Of a stretch of 64,000 bases of DNA, positions 25,708 through 34,547 are shown piece by piece (the first letter of the stretch is position 1; each line of letters opens with the position of its first letter). A model generated the notes under the pieces. That model had not been told where the DNA came from. It made no database searches and saw only the letters and a list, made by a program, of their open reading frames with translations. A program made the translations under genes and the position numbers. Origin of the DNA: Amycolatopsis mediterranei. Its GTDB lineage: Bacteria > Actinomycetota > Actinomycetes > Mycobacteriales > Pseudonocardiaceae. The stretch covers positions 4,695,667 through 4,759,666 of the forward strand of contig NZ_CP100416.1 in assembly GCF_026017845.1 (NCBI RefSeq), in the 5' to 3' direction.

Positions 25708-26360
25708 GGGACGATCCGGTAGCCGGCGCTCGGCACGGTCTCGATGGGCGGCGGGTCGCCGAGCTTGCGCCGCAACGTGCCGACGGTGATCCGGACCGCG
25801 TTGGTGAACGGGTCGGCGTGCTCGTCCCACACCTTGTCCAGCAACGTTTCCGCGCTCACCACCGCGCCGTCCGCGGCGAGCAGGTGCTCGAGCACGCCGA
25901 ACTCCTTGGGCGTCAGGTGCAGGAGCCGGCCGGCCCGCTCCGCGGTGCGCCGCGCGGGATCGAGCACCACGCCGCCGGCCCGCAGGACCGGTGGCATCGC
26001 GGGTGTGCTGCGGCGGGACAGCGCGCGCACCCTGGCGACGAGCTCGGAGAAGGCGAACGGCTTGCCGAGGTAGTCGTCGGCGCCCAGCGTGAGCCCCTCG
26101 ACCCGGTCCTCGACCGTGCCGGACGCGGTGAGCATCAGGACCCGCGCCGTGCCGTGCCCGGCGAGCTCGCGGCACACCGCGTCCCCGTGCACCACGGGCA
26201 GATCCCGGTCCAGGACGACGACGTCGTAGGGCGTCACCGTGCACTTGTCCAGGGCGGTGCGCCCGTCGAACGCGACGTCGACGGCGAACCCGTGCTTGCG
26301 CAGCCCGGCCGCGACGTACTTGGCCAACGGTTGCTCGTCTTCGACCAGCAGCACCCGCAC
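25704..26360 (-). CDS. OmpR/PhoB-type response regulator
   Basis: A 218-aa protein with a receiver domain (phosphoacceptor D51 in VVLDRDLP, conserved K100 in GKPF) and a C-terminal winged helix (about 125-218, with LTPKEFGVLEHLLA and RITVGTLRRKLG). It is the cognate partner of the kinase it overlaps. It is transcribed divergently from the beta-lactamase-fold gene at 26448 across only 87 nt and may control it. Confidence 0.94.
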   Translation of the reverse strand: MRVLLVEDEQPLAKYVAAGLRKHGFAVDVAFDGRTALDKCTVTPYDVVVLDRDLPVVHGDAVCRELAGHGTARVLMLTASGTVEDRVEGLTLGADDYLGKPFAFSELVARVRALSRRSTPAMPPVLRAGGVVLDPARRTAERAGRLLHLTPKEFGVLEHLLAADGAVVSAETLLDKVWDEHADPFTNAVRITVGTLRRKLGDPPPIETVPSAGYRIVP

Positions 26361-26447
26361 CCGGCCAGTGTCCCGCGCGCGACATATGGATCACGTATGG
26401 GCCGGCCATCGGTCCTCGATCGGCCGGGCTCGGTAGACCTTTCGGCC

Positions 26448-27617
26448 ATGACCACGACACGACGATCCGTCCTCGGCCTGCTCGGCGCCTCCGGCGCGCT
26501 GCTCGCCACCGGCGCTGTCGCCGGAGCGGCCTCCGGCACCACCCTCAGCTCCACCTCCGTCGACGTGCGCGCGTTCGACCGGTTCGTCCGGGAACAGGCG
26601 GCCGCGGATGCGTTCTCCGGCAGTCTGCTGCTGGTCCACCGCGGACGGCCCGTGCTGGCCAGGTCCTACGGCCGGGCCAACGACGCCGCTCCCAACGGCC
26701 CGGACACCCGGTTCGCCATGGCCTCGGTGACGAAGCTCTTCACGGCGGTGGCCATCGCCCAGCTCGCGCAGGCCGGCAAGATCGCGTACACCAGCACGCT
26801 GGGCACGTTCCTCAGCGGTTTCCCGGCCGAGATCGCCGACACGGTGCAAGTCCACCACCTCCTCACCCACACGTCCGGGCTCGGTGACACCTTCACGATG
26901 CCCGGGTACCTCGAGGAAGCGCTCACCTGGACCGACGCCGATCAGGTGATGACCGGCACGACGGACTACATCCGGCGCACTTCACTGGAGTTCGCGCCGG
27001 GAGCCGGGTCCCGCTACAGCAACGCGGCCTACCACCTGCTCGGCGCGATCGTGGCCCAGGTGTCCGGGACGTCCTACTACGACTACGTGCGCGAGCACGT
27101 GTTCCGGCCGGCCGGCATGACCGCCACGGACTTCTACACCCGGCCGCAGTGGCACACGGACCCCCGCATCGCCCACCCCTACGCGAAACAGCCGTCCGGC
27201 GGACGCACCGACACCATCGACCAACGGCTGTACGTCGGCACTCCCGCCGGCGACGCGTTCGCGACGTGCGCCGACATGGCGAACTTCGCGGCCGCGCTGC
27301 AGGGCTCGAAGCTGCTCGACCGCGCCTTCACGGGCATCACGCTGAACGGCAAGGTGCCCCCACCGCCGCAGCCCGGCCCGCCGCCGCCCGGCGGCACGCC
27401 CGGGGCGCCGCACGCCGTCTTCCAGTGCTACGGCCCGGTGACGCTGCTGGTCGGCGGCCAGTGGGTGACCGGCCACGGTGGCGGTGCCCCCGGCACGTCG
27501 ACCGACTTCCAGATGTACCCGGACACCGGGTGGGTGACGGTGATCCTCAGCAACTACGACTACGACGGCGGGCCCTCACCGGTCGTGAAGAAGGCGCGAG
27601 ACCTCATCACCGCGTGA
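26448..27617 (+). CDS. Exported serine beta-lactamase-fold hydrolase (class C / DD-peptidase family)
   Basis: A 389-aa protein with a Tat-like signal (TTTRRSVLGLLGASG), the SxxK motif S93-V-T-K96, the YxN motif in SRYSNAAYH, and GHGGGAP in place of the KTG motif. That pattern fits D-alanyl-D-alanine carboxypeptidase/esterase-type members rather than a proven beta-lactamase. A Pro/Gly-rich insert (PPPPQPGPPPPGG) lies near residue 305. The divergent two-component system suggests envelope-stress control (inference). Confidence 0.88.
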   Translation: MTTTRRSVLGLLGASGALLATGAVAGAASGTTLSSTSVDVRAFDRFVREQAAADAFSGSLLLVHRGRPVLARSYGRANDAAPNGPDTRFAMASVTKLFTAVAIAQLAQAGKIAYTSTLGTFLSGFPAEIADTVQVHHLLTHTSGLGDTFTMPGYLEEALTWTDADQVMTGTTDYIRRTSLEFAPGAGSRYSNAAYHLLGAIVAQVSGTSYYDYVREHVFRPAGMTATDFYTRPQWHTDPRIAHPYAKQPSGGRTDTIDQRLYVGTPAGDAFATCADMANFAAALQGSKLLDRAFTGITLNGKVPPPPQPGPPPPGGTPGAPHAVFQCYGPVTLLVGGQWVTGHGGGAPGTSTDFQMYPDTGWVTVILSNYDYDGGPSPVVKKARDLITA

Positions 27618-27627
27618 CCCGGCGCCG

Positions 27628-28407
27628 TCAGGCGGTGAGGATCTTCAGCGCGGCGGTGTGCACCCCGGGCGCGGCGGCCAGGTACGCCCGGCTCGTCAGG
27701 TCCCACGGCCCGCCGTCGAGGTCGGTGACGACGCCACCGGCTTCCTGGACCAGCAGCACGCCGGCCGCGTGGGAGCGGACGTTGTCGAACTGCCAGTGCA
27801 GGTCCATCCGGCCCGCGGCGACCTGGGCGAGCTGGTGGGTCACCGGGACGGAGATCCGCACGTAGAGCGCGGCCTCGGACATCGCGGCGAACGAGGCGCC
27901 CATCCGGGCGAGCAGCTCGGCGTCCTGGCCGGCCTGGGCCTGGCCGGTGCCCGTCAGCGCGCCGTCCAGCGACGTCTTGGCGGAGACCCGCAGCCGCTCG
28001 CCGTTCAGGTGTGCCCCGCCGCCTTCGCGGGCGGTGAACAGTTCGTCGAGCACCGGGAAGAAGAGCACGGCCAGCACGGGACGCCCGTCGCGGACGAGGC
28101 TCACGCCGATGTTCCAGTCGGGCATGCCCTGCACGGCGTTCATGTTGCCGCCAACGGGGTCGATGAGCCACCACTCGCCCGCGGGCATCGGCCCGGAGCC
28201 GTGTTCGTCGTCGAGCCACTGCGCCTCCGGCCGGATCGCGGTCAACGCCGGCCGCAGCACGTCGGTGACGGCGGCGTCGTTGGCGTGCAGGGCCGCCGGC
28301 AGTTCGGTCAGCCCGGACGGGCGGGACGTGGGGGAGTAGCGCTCCAGCATCCGGGCCCCCGCCTCGCGGACGGCAGCGGCGGTGGCGGTGAGCAGGTCCT
28401 GGCTCAT
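27628..28407 (-). CDS. Inositol monophosphatase-like protein with altered metal site
   Basis: A 259-aa member of the FIG/IMPase superfamily: DDEHG matches the first metal motif and HAAGVLLVQEAGG the C-terminal one. The central signature, normally DPxDGTxN, reads DPVGGNMN, so one metal-ligand Asp is Gly, and the WD of the last motif is FD. It may have a changed substrate or weak activity. It is divergent from the LysR-type gene with 34 nt between the starts, a classic LysR-target arrangement. Confidence 0.85.
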   Translation of the reverse strand: MSQDLLTATAAAVREAGARMLERYSPTSRPSGLTELPAALHANDAAVTDVLRPALTAIRPEAQWLDDEHGSGPMPAGEWWLIDPVGGNMNAVQGMPDWNIGVSLVRDGRPVLAVLFFPVLDELFTAREGGGAHLNGERLRVSAKTSLDGALTGTGQAQAGQDAELLARMGASFAAMSEAALYVRISVPVTHQLAQVAAGRMDLHWQFDNVRSHAAGVLLVQEAGGVVTDLDGGPWDLTSRAYLAAAPGVHTAALKILTA

Positions 28408-28441
28408 GGTTCGGCTCAACTCCTGTGGTTGTCTTGGGTTC

Positions 28442-29341
28442 GTGCAACTCGACTTGAACTTGCTCACGGTGCTCGACGCGCTGCTCGAAGAGGGCAGCGT
28501 GATGGGCGCGGCCGAGCGGCTGCACCTGTCCTCACCCGCGGTCAGCCGCACCCTCGGCCGGCTGCGCGCGGTGACCGGCGACGACATCCTGGTCCGCACC
28601 GGCCACGCGATGGTGCCCACGCCGTACGCCATGGCGATCCGCGAGGACGTGCACCGGCTGGTCCGGCAGGCTCGCGAGGTGCTCCTGCCGGCCCGCGAGC
28701 TGAACCTCGGCGAACTGGACCGCACGTTCACGATCCAGTGCCACGACGCCCTCGCCACGTCGGTGGTCCCGGTGCTGGCCGGCCGGATCCAGGAGCAGGC
28801 TCCCGGCGTCCAGCTGCGGGTGCTGGCCGAACACTCCGCCGACACCGACGACCTGCGGCACGGCCGCGTCGACCTGGAGATCGGCGGTGGCCGGCCGCAC
28901 CTGCCCGAGTTCCGGTCGGCCGTGTTCGGGGCCGACACGCTCGTCGTGGCGATGCGCCCGGGACACCCGGGTGCCGACGGCCTCGACCTGGCGGCGTTCG
29001 CCGCGCACCCGCACGTGCTGGTCTCCCGCCGCGGCCGGCTCACCGCGCCGATCGACGAGGTGCTGGCCGCGGACGGCCTGCGCCGCCGGGTCGTCGCGTC
29101 GGTGGCGACCCTCGCCACCGCGCTGCAGCTGGCCGTCCGCAGCAACGTGCTGGTCAGCTGTACGGCCGTCCTCGGCCGGCCGCTGATCGACGCGTTCGGG
29201 CTGATCACCCGTCCGCTGCCGGCCGAATCCCCGGCGGCGGAGATCTGCGGCACCTGGCACCAGCGCTACGACTCCGACCCGGCCCACACGTGGCTGCGCG
29301 ACCAGGTGCGGGCCGCGTTCGAGGAGATCACCGCCGCCTAG
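28442..29341 (+). CDS. LysR-type transcriptional regulator
   Basis: A 299-aa protein starting VQLDLNLLTVLDALLEEGS, with the helix-turn-helix at about 17-60 (AAERLHLSSPAVSRTLGRLRA) and a periplasmic-binding-like effector domain (about 90-295). GTG 28442 is where the family begins; the upstream extension would run into the divergent promoter. It probably regulates the IMPase-like gene and itself. Confidence 0.9.
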   Translation: MQLDLNLLTVLDALLEEGSVMGAAERLHLSSPAVSRTLGRLRAVTGDDILVRTGHAMVPTPYAMAIREDVHRLVRQAREVLLPARELNLGELDRTFTIQCHDALATSVVPVLAGRIQEQAPGVQLRVLAEHSADTDDLRHGRVDLEIGGGRPHLPEFRSAVFGADTLVVAMRPGHPGADGLDLAAFAAHPHVLVSRRGRLTAPIDEVLAADGLRRRVVASVATLATALQLAVRSNVLVSCTAVLGRPLIDAFGLITRPLPAESPAAEICGTWHQRYDSDPAHTWLRDQVRAAFEEITAA

Positions 29342-29363
29342 CGCGGCGACCGCCGTGGCCGCG

Positions 29364-29972
29364 CTAGGCGGGCAGCACCAGTGCGACGGCGCCCGCGAAC
29401 CGCGGGGTTTCGGCCTCGTCGAGCATCGCCGCGGCCACGGTCTCCCGGCTGATCGTCGCCGTCAGGTCCAGCGGCGGTGCGGCCTCGAGCCCGACCGTGC
29501 GCCGGTGCGGGCTTTCCGGTCCGTCGTCGAGCAGCCCGGCGTGGAACACCGTGCCGCCGGCCGCCAGCACGGTGCCGTCGGCTTCGACCTTGTCGCCGAG
29601 CCGGTCGCCCAGCAGCTTCGAGAGCATGCCGGCGGCCTCGCCGGCCGCCTCGGCGGAGCGGCCCGTGCCGTAGGCCCCGAGCCAGATGATCCGCCGCGGC
29701 CCGGCGGCGACCACCGCCTTGGCCCCGGCCAGCAGGGTGCCCGCCCGGTCGGTGCCGAGCGCGGAAAGGACGATCGAGTCCGCGTCGACGACGGCGGCGA
29801 TGCTCGCGGGATCTTCGACGTCGCCCGCCACCCGGTGCAGACCTGCCGGATCGGGAACGGCGATGCGGCCCGGGTCGCGGGCGATCGCGGTGACGGTGTG
29901 CCCGCGCCGCAGGGCTTCCCGGGTGAGGGCGAGTCCGGTGCGGCCGGACGCCGCGAGGACGGTGAGGTTCAT
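29364..29972 (-). CDS. NAD(P)-binding SDR-like (NmrA/atypical SDR) protein
   Basis: A 202-aa Rossmann protein with the dinucleotide loop LAASGRTGLAL at the N-terminus and a GAYGTGRSAEAAG stretch, matching short atypical SDRs (SDR_a5, NmrA-like). The ATG at 29972 starts MNLTVLAASG. It ends 22 nt past the LysR stop on the opposite strand. Function unknown; a reductase or redox-sensing role is typical. Confidence 0.8.
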   Translation of the reverse strand: MNLTVLAASGRTGLALTREALRRGHTVTAIARDPGRIAVPDPAGLHRVAGDVEDPASIAAVVDADSIVLSALGTDRAGTLLAGAKAVVAAGPRRIIWLGAYGTGRSAEAAGEAAGMLSKLLGDRLGDKVEADGTVLAAGGTVFHAGLLDDGPESPHRRTVGLEAAPPLDLTATISRETVAAAMLDEAETPRFAGAVALVLPA

Positions 29973-30090
29973 GCCGACCACGCTAGGGAAGCCGCAGCTT
30001 AACATCAAATGCAAGTTTGGAAAGGGTAAATTTACCGAGACGCAAGGGGGCGGCCGCGAACCGGCCGCGCCCTTGCCTCAGCGGCGGTCT

Positions 30091-31437
30091 TCAGCGGCGG
30101 TCCGAGCCGGTGAGCGGGGCCGGCGTGTAGCGGAGGTAGCGGCCCGGCGCGCCGAGTGCGGCCGCGGCCGCGTTGAGGCGCTCGGGCCGGAGGTCGGGCC
30201 AGTGGCCGGTGTCGACCTGGGATTCCAGGGCGTGCAACGCCGCCAGGGTCTCGGACGGCCGGAACGCGCAGTGCCCGGCCGCGCCGACGTAAGCCTGGCG
30301 CAGCAACGGTTCCCGCCCGGCCGCGCGGACGCGGTGGGCGTAGGAGTTCTCCTGCTCGACCGGGACCAGGTGGTCGGCGGTGGTGTGGAGGTTCAGCTCC
30401 GGAACGCGGAGCCGTCCGGTCGCCATCGACGTGCGCGCGAGGGTGCCGACGGCCTGCCGGTCGGGCGTGACGTCCGCGTGGCGGGTCAGCTCGGCCAGGT
30501 CGGCGTCGAGGTCGAGGCCCGCGGTGCGGTACAGCGCCCGGACCTGCCGCGCGAGCGGGCTGCCGGACAGCAGGGCGCGGTAGTCGACTCCGGCGTTGAA
30601 CGCGCTGTTCCCGCCGGCCGCCTGTTCGATCTGGTAGCGCCCGGGCACCACGAAACCGAGCACGAACTGCGCGAGGGCCTGTTGTTGCTGCTGTTCCTGA
30701 CCCGCGTAGTCGGCGGGCCCGGGCGGCGCTTCACCGGTCAGCCACGGCGGCGTGTTCATCAGCGCGGCACCGAGGGCGATCCGCGCCCGGCCGGCCGCGG
30801 TGCCCTGTCCGTCGGTGACGATCTTCGTCAGCGCCGCGCCCGCCGCGCTCGCTTCCTCGGCGCTCGCGTAGCGGACGAGCTTCACCGGCTGCGCCGGCGC
30901 GAGCAGGCGGGACAGCGCGTATTCGCCGTCGAGCTGGTAGTTGTTCAGGTTCAGCGCGCCGGCGACCAGGCCGCACGTGGTCAACGCGCCGTCGAGCCGC
31001 CGGTGGCCGGACTCGGCTTCGAGCGCGCTGACCAGCCCGCCCATCGACGTGCCCCACGCGATGGTCCGGCGGGGTTCGCCGATCTTCCGCACCAGCTCGT
31101 CGAGCGAGGCGAACTGGTCGCGCGGCGCGGAGGCGAGCGCCCACAGCGACGTCCCGCTGTAGGACGAGCCGACCAGCGCGTAGCCGGCCGCGAGCAGGGC
31201 CTGCCCGGTCGGCTCGTCCGGGGCGTCGCGCGCTACCAGGGGGCCGAAGCCGTGGCTGTAGAGGATGACGGTGCCGTTCCAGGCGCCCGGCACGTCCGCC
31301 ACCCAGCTCGCGCCGTCCGGCAGCACGCCGGTGTAGTGCACGGGGGTGGCGGCCTGCGCCGCGCTTCCCGTGGTGAGGCCGAACGCGGTCAGCGTCGCCG
31401 TGGCGAGGACGCCGATCCGGCGGAGCCACTTGCTCAT
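30091..31437 (-). CDS. Secreted alpha/beta hydrolase
   Basis: A 448-aa protein with a Sec signal (MSKWLRRIGVLATATLTAFG, cleavage near AAQAA). Its hydrolase domain has the oxyanion segment LYSHGFGP, the nucleophile in AWGTSMGG and a late YVGAAGHCAF histidine; a Gln-rich QEQQQQQ tract lies in the lid. The stop of the MFS transporter overlaps its ATG (ATGA), so the two form a unit, perhaps hydrolysing an extracellular ester or amide whose acid the transporter takes up (inference). Confidence 0.82.
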   Translation of the reverse strand: MSKWLRRIGVLATATLTAFGLTTGSAAQAATPVHYTGVLPDGASWVADVPGAWNGTVILYSHGFGPLVARDAPDEPTGQALLAAGYALVGSSYSGTSLWALASAPRDQFASLDELVRKIGEPRRTIAWGTSMGGLVSALEAESGHRRLDGALTTCGLVAGALNLNNYQLDGEYALSRLLAPAQPVKLVRYASAEEASAAGAALTKIVTDGQGTAAGRARIALGAALMNTPPWLTGEAPPGPADYAGQEQQQQQALAQFVLGFVVPGRYQIEQAAGGNSAFNAGVDYRALLSGSPLARQVRALYRTAGLDLDADLAELTRHADVTPDRQAVGTLARTSMATGRLRVPELNLHTTADHLVPVEQENSYAHRVRAAGREPLLRQAYVGAAGHCAFRPSETLAALHALESQVDTGHWPDLRPERLNAAAAALGAPGRYLRYTPAPLTGSDRR

Positions 31438-32747
31438 GCTCGGTTCCCTTCCCGCTGGGCGGCCGCGGGGACGGCCGGCTCCGGTGCGAGGTCACGGTGG
31501 TGGGTCTCCCGCAGCGCCAGCACGCAGCCGGCGGACAGGACGCAGAACGCGGCGATGGTCCACGACACCGGCGTGGTCGAACCGCCGCCGTTGGCGCGCT
31601 GGAGCTCGGCGAAGATCAGCGGGGCGAACCCGGCGCCGAGCCCGGCGAGCTGGTAGCCCAGCGACGCGCCGGTGTACCGGTTTTCGGTGGCGAAGAGCTC
31701 GGAGTAGAGCGCGGCCAGCGGGCCGTACATCATCGGGTGGATCACACCTTGGCCGATCACCAGCGCCAGGACCAGCAGCAGGCCGCTGCCGCTGCGGACC
31801 ATCGGGAACAGCAGGAACCCGAAGACCGCCATGGCGGCCACGCCGGCCAGGACGACCGGGCGGCGGCCGATCCGGTCGGACAGCGCGGACCACAGCAGGA
31901 TCCCGGCCACCGCGCAGGCCGACGACAGGGTGAGCGCGTTGAGCACCTCTTGTCGCGGGTGCCCGTGCTGGACGCCGTAAGCGAGCACGAAGGTGGTCAG
32001 CGTGGCCTGGACGACGAACGCGGCGAGCCCGACACCGACGCTCAGCAGCAGCACCCGCGGGTGGTCCCGCAGCACGGCGACGACCGGGAGCCGGCGGCGT
32101 TCTTCCTTGCGGGCGGCCAGGAACGCGGGCGTCTCGTCGACGCGGGAGCGCACGAACAGGCCGATGGCGAGCAGGACGATGCTGAACAGGAACGGGATCC
32201 GCCAGCCCCAGGCGAGGAAGTCCGCTTCGGAGGTGAGCCCGGCGGTGGCGGACATGACGAGCGTCGAAACGACCATGCCGCTCGGCGCGCCGGCATTGGT
32301 GAAGCCGGCCCACAGCCCGCGGCGCGAGCGTGCGTGCTCGGCGGACATCAGCACGGCGCCGCCCCACTCGCCGCCGACCGCGATGCCCTGGACGACCCGG
32401 AGCAGGACCAGGCCGAGCGGGGCGACCGGGCCGATTTGGTCGTAGCCGGGGAGCAGGCCGATCAGGAAGCTCGCGACGCCCATCAGGGTCATCGTCAGCA
32501 CGAGCATCCGCTTGCGGCCCAGGCGGTCGCCGAAGTGGCCGAAGATCAGGCCGCCGAGCGGGCGGGCGAGATAGCCGGTGGTGAACGTGCCGAAGCTGGC
32601 GACGGTCGCCAGTGCCGGATCGAGGTCGGCGAAGAAGACCTTGCCGAAGACCACCGCGCTCGCCGTGGCGTAGAGCAGGAAGTCGTAGTACTCGATGAGA
32701 CTGCCGAGAAAGCTGGACGCGACCGCTCTGCGGAGCTGAGTGCTCAT
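31434..32747 (-). CDS. MFS transporter, metabolite:H+ symporter (MHS) type
   Basis: A 437-aa protein with 12 predicted membrane helices. It has the MHS/ProP-type start SSFLGSLIEYYDFLLYATAS, the loop 2-3 motif GHFGDRLGRKR, and RVVQGIAVGGEWGGA in helix 4. Family members carry organic acids, shikimate or osmolytes. ATG 32747 is preferred over the upstream frame because it begins at the family N-terminus. It is divergent from the PaaX-type regulator, with a 12-bp palindrome between. Confidence 0.92.
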   Translation of the reverse strand: MSTQLRRAVASSFLGSLIEYYDFLLYATASAVVFGKVFFADLDPALATVASFGTFTTGYLARPLGGLIFGHFGDRLGRKRMLVLTMTLMGVASFLIGLLPGYDQIGPVAPLGLVLLRVVQGIAVGGEWGGAVLMSAEHARSRRGLWAGFTNAGAPSGMVVSTLVMSATAGLTSEADFLAWGWRIPFLFSIVLLAIGLFVRSRVDETPAFLAARKEERRRLPVVAVLRDHPRVLLLSVGVGLAAFVVQATLTTFVLAYGVQHGHPRQEVLNALTLSSACAVAGILLWSALSDRIGRRPVVLAGVAAMAVFGFLLFPMVRSGSGLLLVLALVIGQGVIHPMMYGPLAALYSELFATENRYTGASLGYQLAGLGAGFAPLIFAELQRANGGGSTTPVSWTIAAFCVLSAGCVLALRETHHRDLAPEPAVPAAAQREGNRA

Positions 32748-32825
32748 GAGGTTCACCCTCGTCTTTGGGGGCGGGTCTGGGGGGCCGTGCTTCGGGGGAG
32801 CGGGCCCCAACGTTAGTCAGCACGA

Positions 32826-32837
32826 TGACGGCCGTCA
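32826..32837. promoter_or_regulatory. Palindromic operator candidate TGACGGCCGTCA
   Basis: A perfect 12-bp palindrome lies in the 139-nt divergent promoter between the MFS transporter and the PaaX-family regulator, 50-80 nt from either start codon. It is a plausible operator for the adjacent regulator; no experimental motif is known to me. Confidence 0.5.
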
Positions 32838-32886
32838 ATATTCTGCACAACATCAGGTGGTGACCGGGCCGGTTAGGCTGACGGTC

Positions 32887-33723
32887 GTGACGCATCCCGC
32901 CGAGACCGGCTCCGGGCCCCGCCCGAAGTCCGTCATGCTCACGTTCCTGGGCATCCACCTGCTCGGCCGGGCGAGCGCGATCTATTCCGGCAGCGTGATC
33001 GACGTGTTCGGCCGCGTCGGCGTCTCGGAGGAGGCGGTCCGCTCGACGCTGACCCGCATGGCGGGCACCGGGTTGCTGACCCGCCACCGGCACGGGCGGA
33101 AGGTCTACTTCGGTCTCGGCGAGCGCCTCGCCGCGGTCCTCGAGGACGGCAGGCGGCGGATCTGGGAGACCGGCGCGGTCAACCGGGCCGAGGACGGCGC
33201 CTGGACCCTGGTCGGCTTTTCCCTGCCCGACACCCGCCGCGGCGACCGGCACGACCTGCGCCGGCAACTGACCTGGGCCGGATTCGGCCTGCTGCAGAAC
33301 GGCTTGTGGGTCGCCCCCGGCGTCCGGGACGTCACGGCCATCGTCGAGCAGCTCGGCCTCGACGGGCACGTCACCGTCTTCACGGCCCACCCGGCGAAGC
33401 CGACGGAAGCGGCCGAGCTCGTCGGCAAAGCCTTCGACACGGCGACGATCGCCGCGCGCTACCACGACTTCCTGGACAAGTGGGACGGCGGGAAGCCGGC
33501 GTTCCCGGACGACCTCACGCGCCGGCTGATGCTGCACTCGGACTGGCTGCACGTCGTCCGCCGGGATCCGCACCTGCCGGCCGGGCACCTGCCCCGCGAC
33601 TGGCCCGCCATCCAGGCCGAGACGCTGTTCCGCAAGCTCGACGAAGACTTCCGCGAGGGTGCGGACCGGCTGGCGGACGAGACGCTCGAACTGCTGCCGA
33701 TCGTGGCTCAGCCTCCCGGGTAG
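32887..33723 (+). CDS. PaaX-family transcriptional regulator
   Basis: A 278-aa intact PaaX-type repressor: winged helix with SVMLTFLGIHLLGR and RSTLTRMAGTGLLTRHRHGRKVYFGLG, central domain WTLVGFSLPDTRRGDRHDLRRQL and GFGLLQNGLWVAP, and the C-terminal PaaX region. Such regulators respond to acyl-CoA-type or aromatic ligands. GTG 32887 gives the family length. It probably controls the divergent MFS-hydrolase unit. The 3' end overlaps the dehydrogenase gene by 16 bp, convergently. Confidence 0.9.
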   Translation: MTHPAETGSGPRPKSVMLTFLGIHLLGRASAIYSGSVIDVFGRVGVSEEAVRSTLTRMAGTGLLTRHRHGRKVYFGLGERLAAVLEDGRRRIWETGAVNRAEDGAWTLVGFSLPDTRRGDRHDLRRQLTWAGFGLLQNGLWVAPGVRDVTAIVEQLGLDGHVTVFTAHPAKPTEAAELVGKAFDTATIAARYHDFLDKWDGGKPAFPDDLTRRLMLHSDWLHVVRRDPHLPAGHLPRDWPAIQAETLFRKLDEDFREGADRLADETLELLPIVAQPPG

Positions 33724-34547
33724 GCGTGCAGGCCCCGGCCGGTCTTGCGGCCCAGCCTGCCCGTTCCGACGAGCTCGGTCAGCAGTGGGCACGGGCGGTA
33801 CATCGGTTGCCCGGTGCACTCCAGCAGCACCACCAAGGTGTCCAGGATGACGTCGAGCCCGATGAGGTCGGCCGTGCGCAGCGGGCCCATGGCGTGGCCG
33901 AAGCACTTCTCGAAGACCTGGTCGACCGTTGCGGCGTCGGCGACGCCGTCCCCGACCGTCGCGATCGCCTCGTTGATCGTGGCCATCAGCACGCGGTTGG
34001 CGACGAAGCCGGGGCCGTCGGCGACCACGATCGCGCGTTTGCCGAGCCCGGTCAGCAGATCCGTGGTGGCGCGCAGGGTCTCCGCGCCGGTGGCGGCCGC
34101 GCGGACCACCTCGACGGTGTCCTTCAGCGGCGCCGGGTTCATGAAGTGGGTGCCGATGACACGGTCGGCGCGGGCGGTCGCCGCGGCCAGGCGGCCGATC
34201 GGGACCGCGGACGTGCACGAGGCGAGGACCGTCGCGGCGGGACAGAGCCGATCGAGTTCGGCGAACAGGGTTTCCTTCACGGCCAGGCGTTCCGCCGCGC
34301 ACTCGACGACGAATTCGCTGCCGCCCAGCTCGTCGAGCCGGCCGGTCCACCGGATCCGGTCCGGGACCGTGGCCGGCGGGCGGTCGCCGAGCAGCGCCGC
34401 CATCCGCAGGCCGGCCCGGATCCGCTCCGGGCCCCGGTCCAGCGCCCGCGGGTCGGTGTCGGCGACGACGACTTCGTGCCCGGCCGCGGCGAAGCACTGC
34501 GCGACGCCGGTGCCCATCACCCCGGCCCCCACGATCCCGATCTTCAC
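33708..34547 (-). CDS. 3-hydroxyacyl-CoA dehydrogenase family protein, FkbK/ZmaG-like
   Basis: A 279-aa protein with the NAD motif GIVGAGVMGTGVAQ at its start, catalytic-region ASCTSAVPIG and GTHFMNPAPL (His of the His-Glu pair), and a C-terminal helical domain. It is the size of FkbK-type dehydrogenases that oxidise glyceryl-ACP at C3 on the way to hydroxymalonyl-ACP. The GTG start overlaps the FkbH-like stop (GTGA). It is the last of four coupled genes. Confidence 0.88.
   Translation of the reverse strand: MKIGIVGAGVMGTGVAQCFAAAGHEVVVADTDPRALDRGPERIRAGLRMAALLGDRPPATVPDRIRWTGRLDELGGSEFVVECAAERLAVKETLFAELDRLCPAATVLASCTSAVPIGRLAAATARADRVIGTHFMNPAPLKDTVEVVRAAATGAETLRATTDLLTGLGKRAIVVADGPGFVANRVLMATINEAIATVGDGVADAATVDQVFEKCFGHAMGPLRTADLIGLDVILDTLVVLLECTGQPMYRPCPLLTELVGTGRLGRKTGRGLHAYPGG

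Noticed and set aside
26448..27617. Antibiotic-resistance beta-lactamase
   Set aside because: The third motif is HGGG rather than KTG and the proline-rich insert is atypical; DD-peptidase or esterase relatives share the same motifs.
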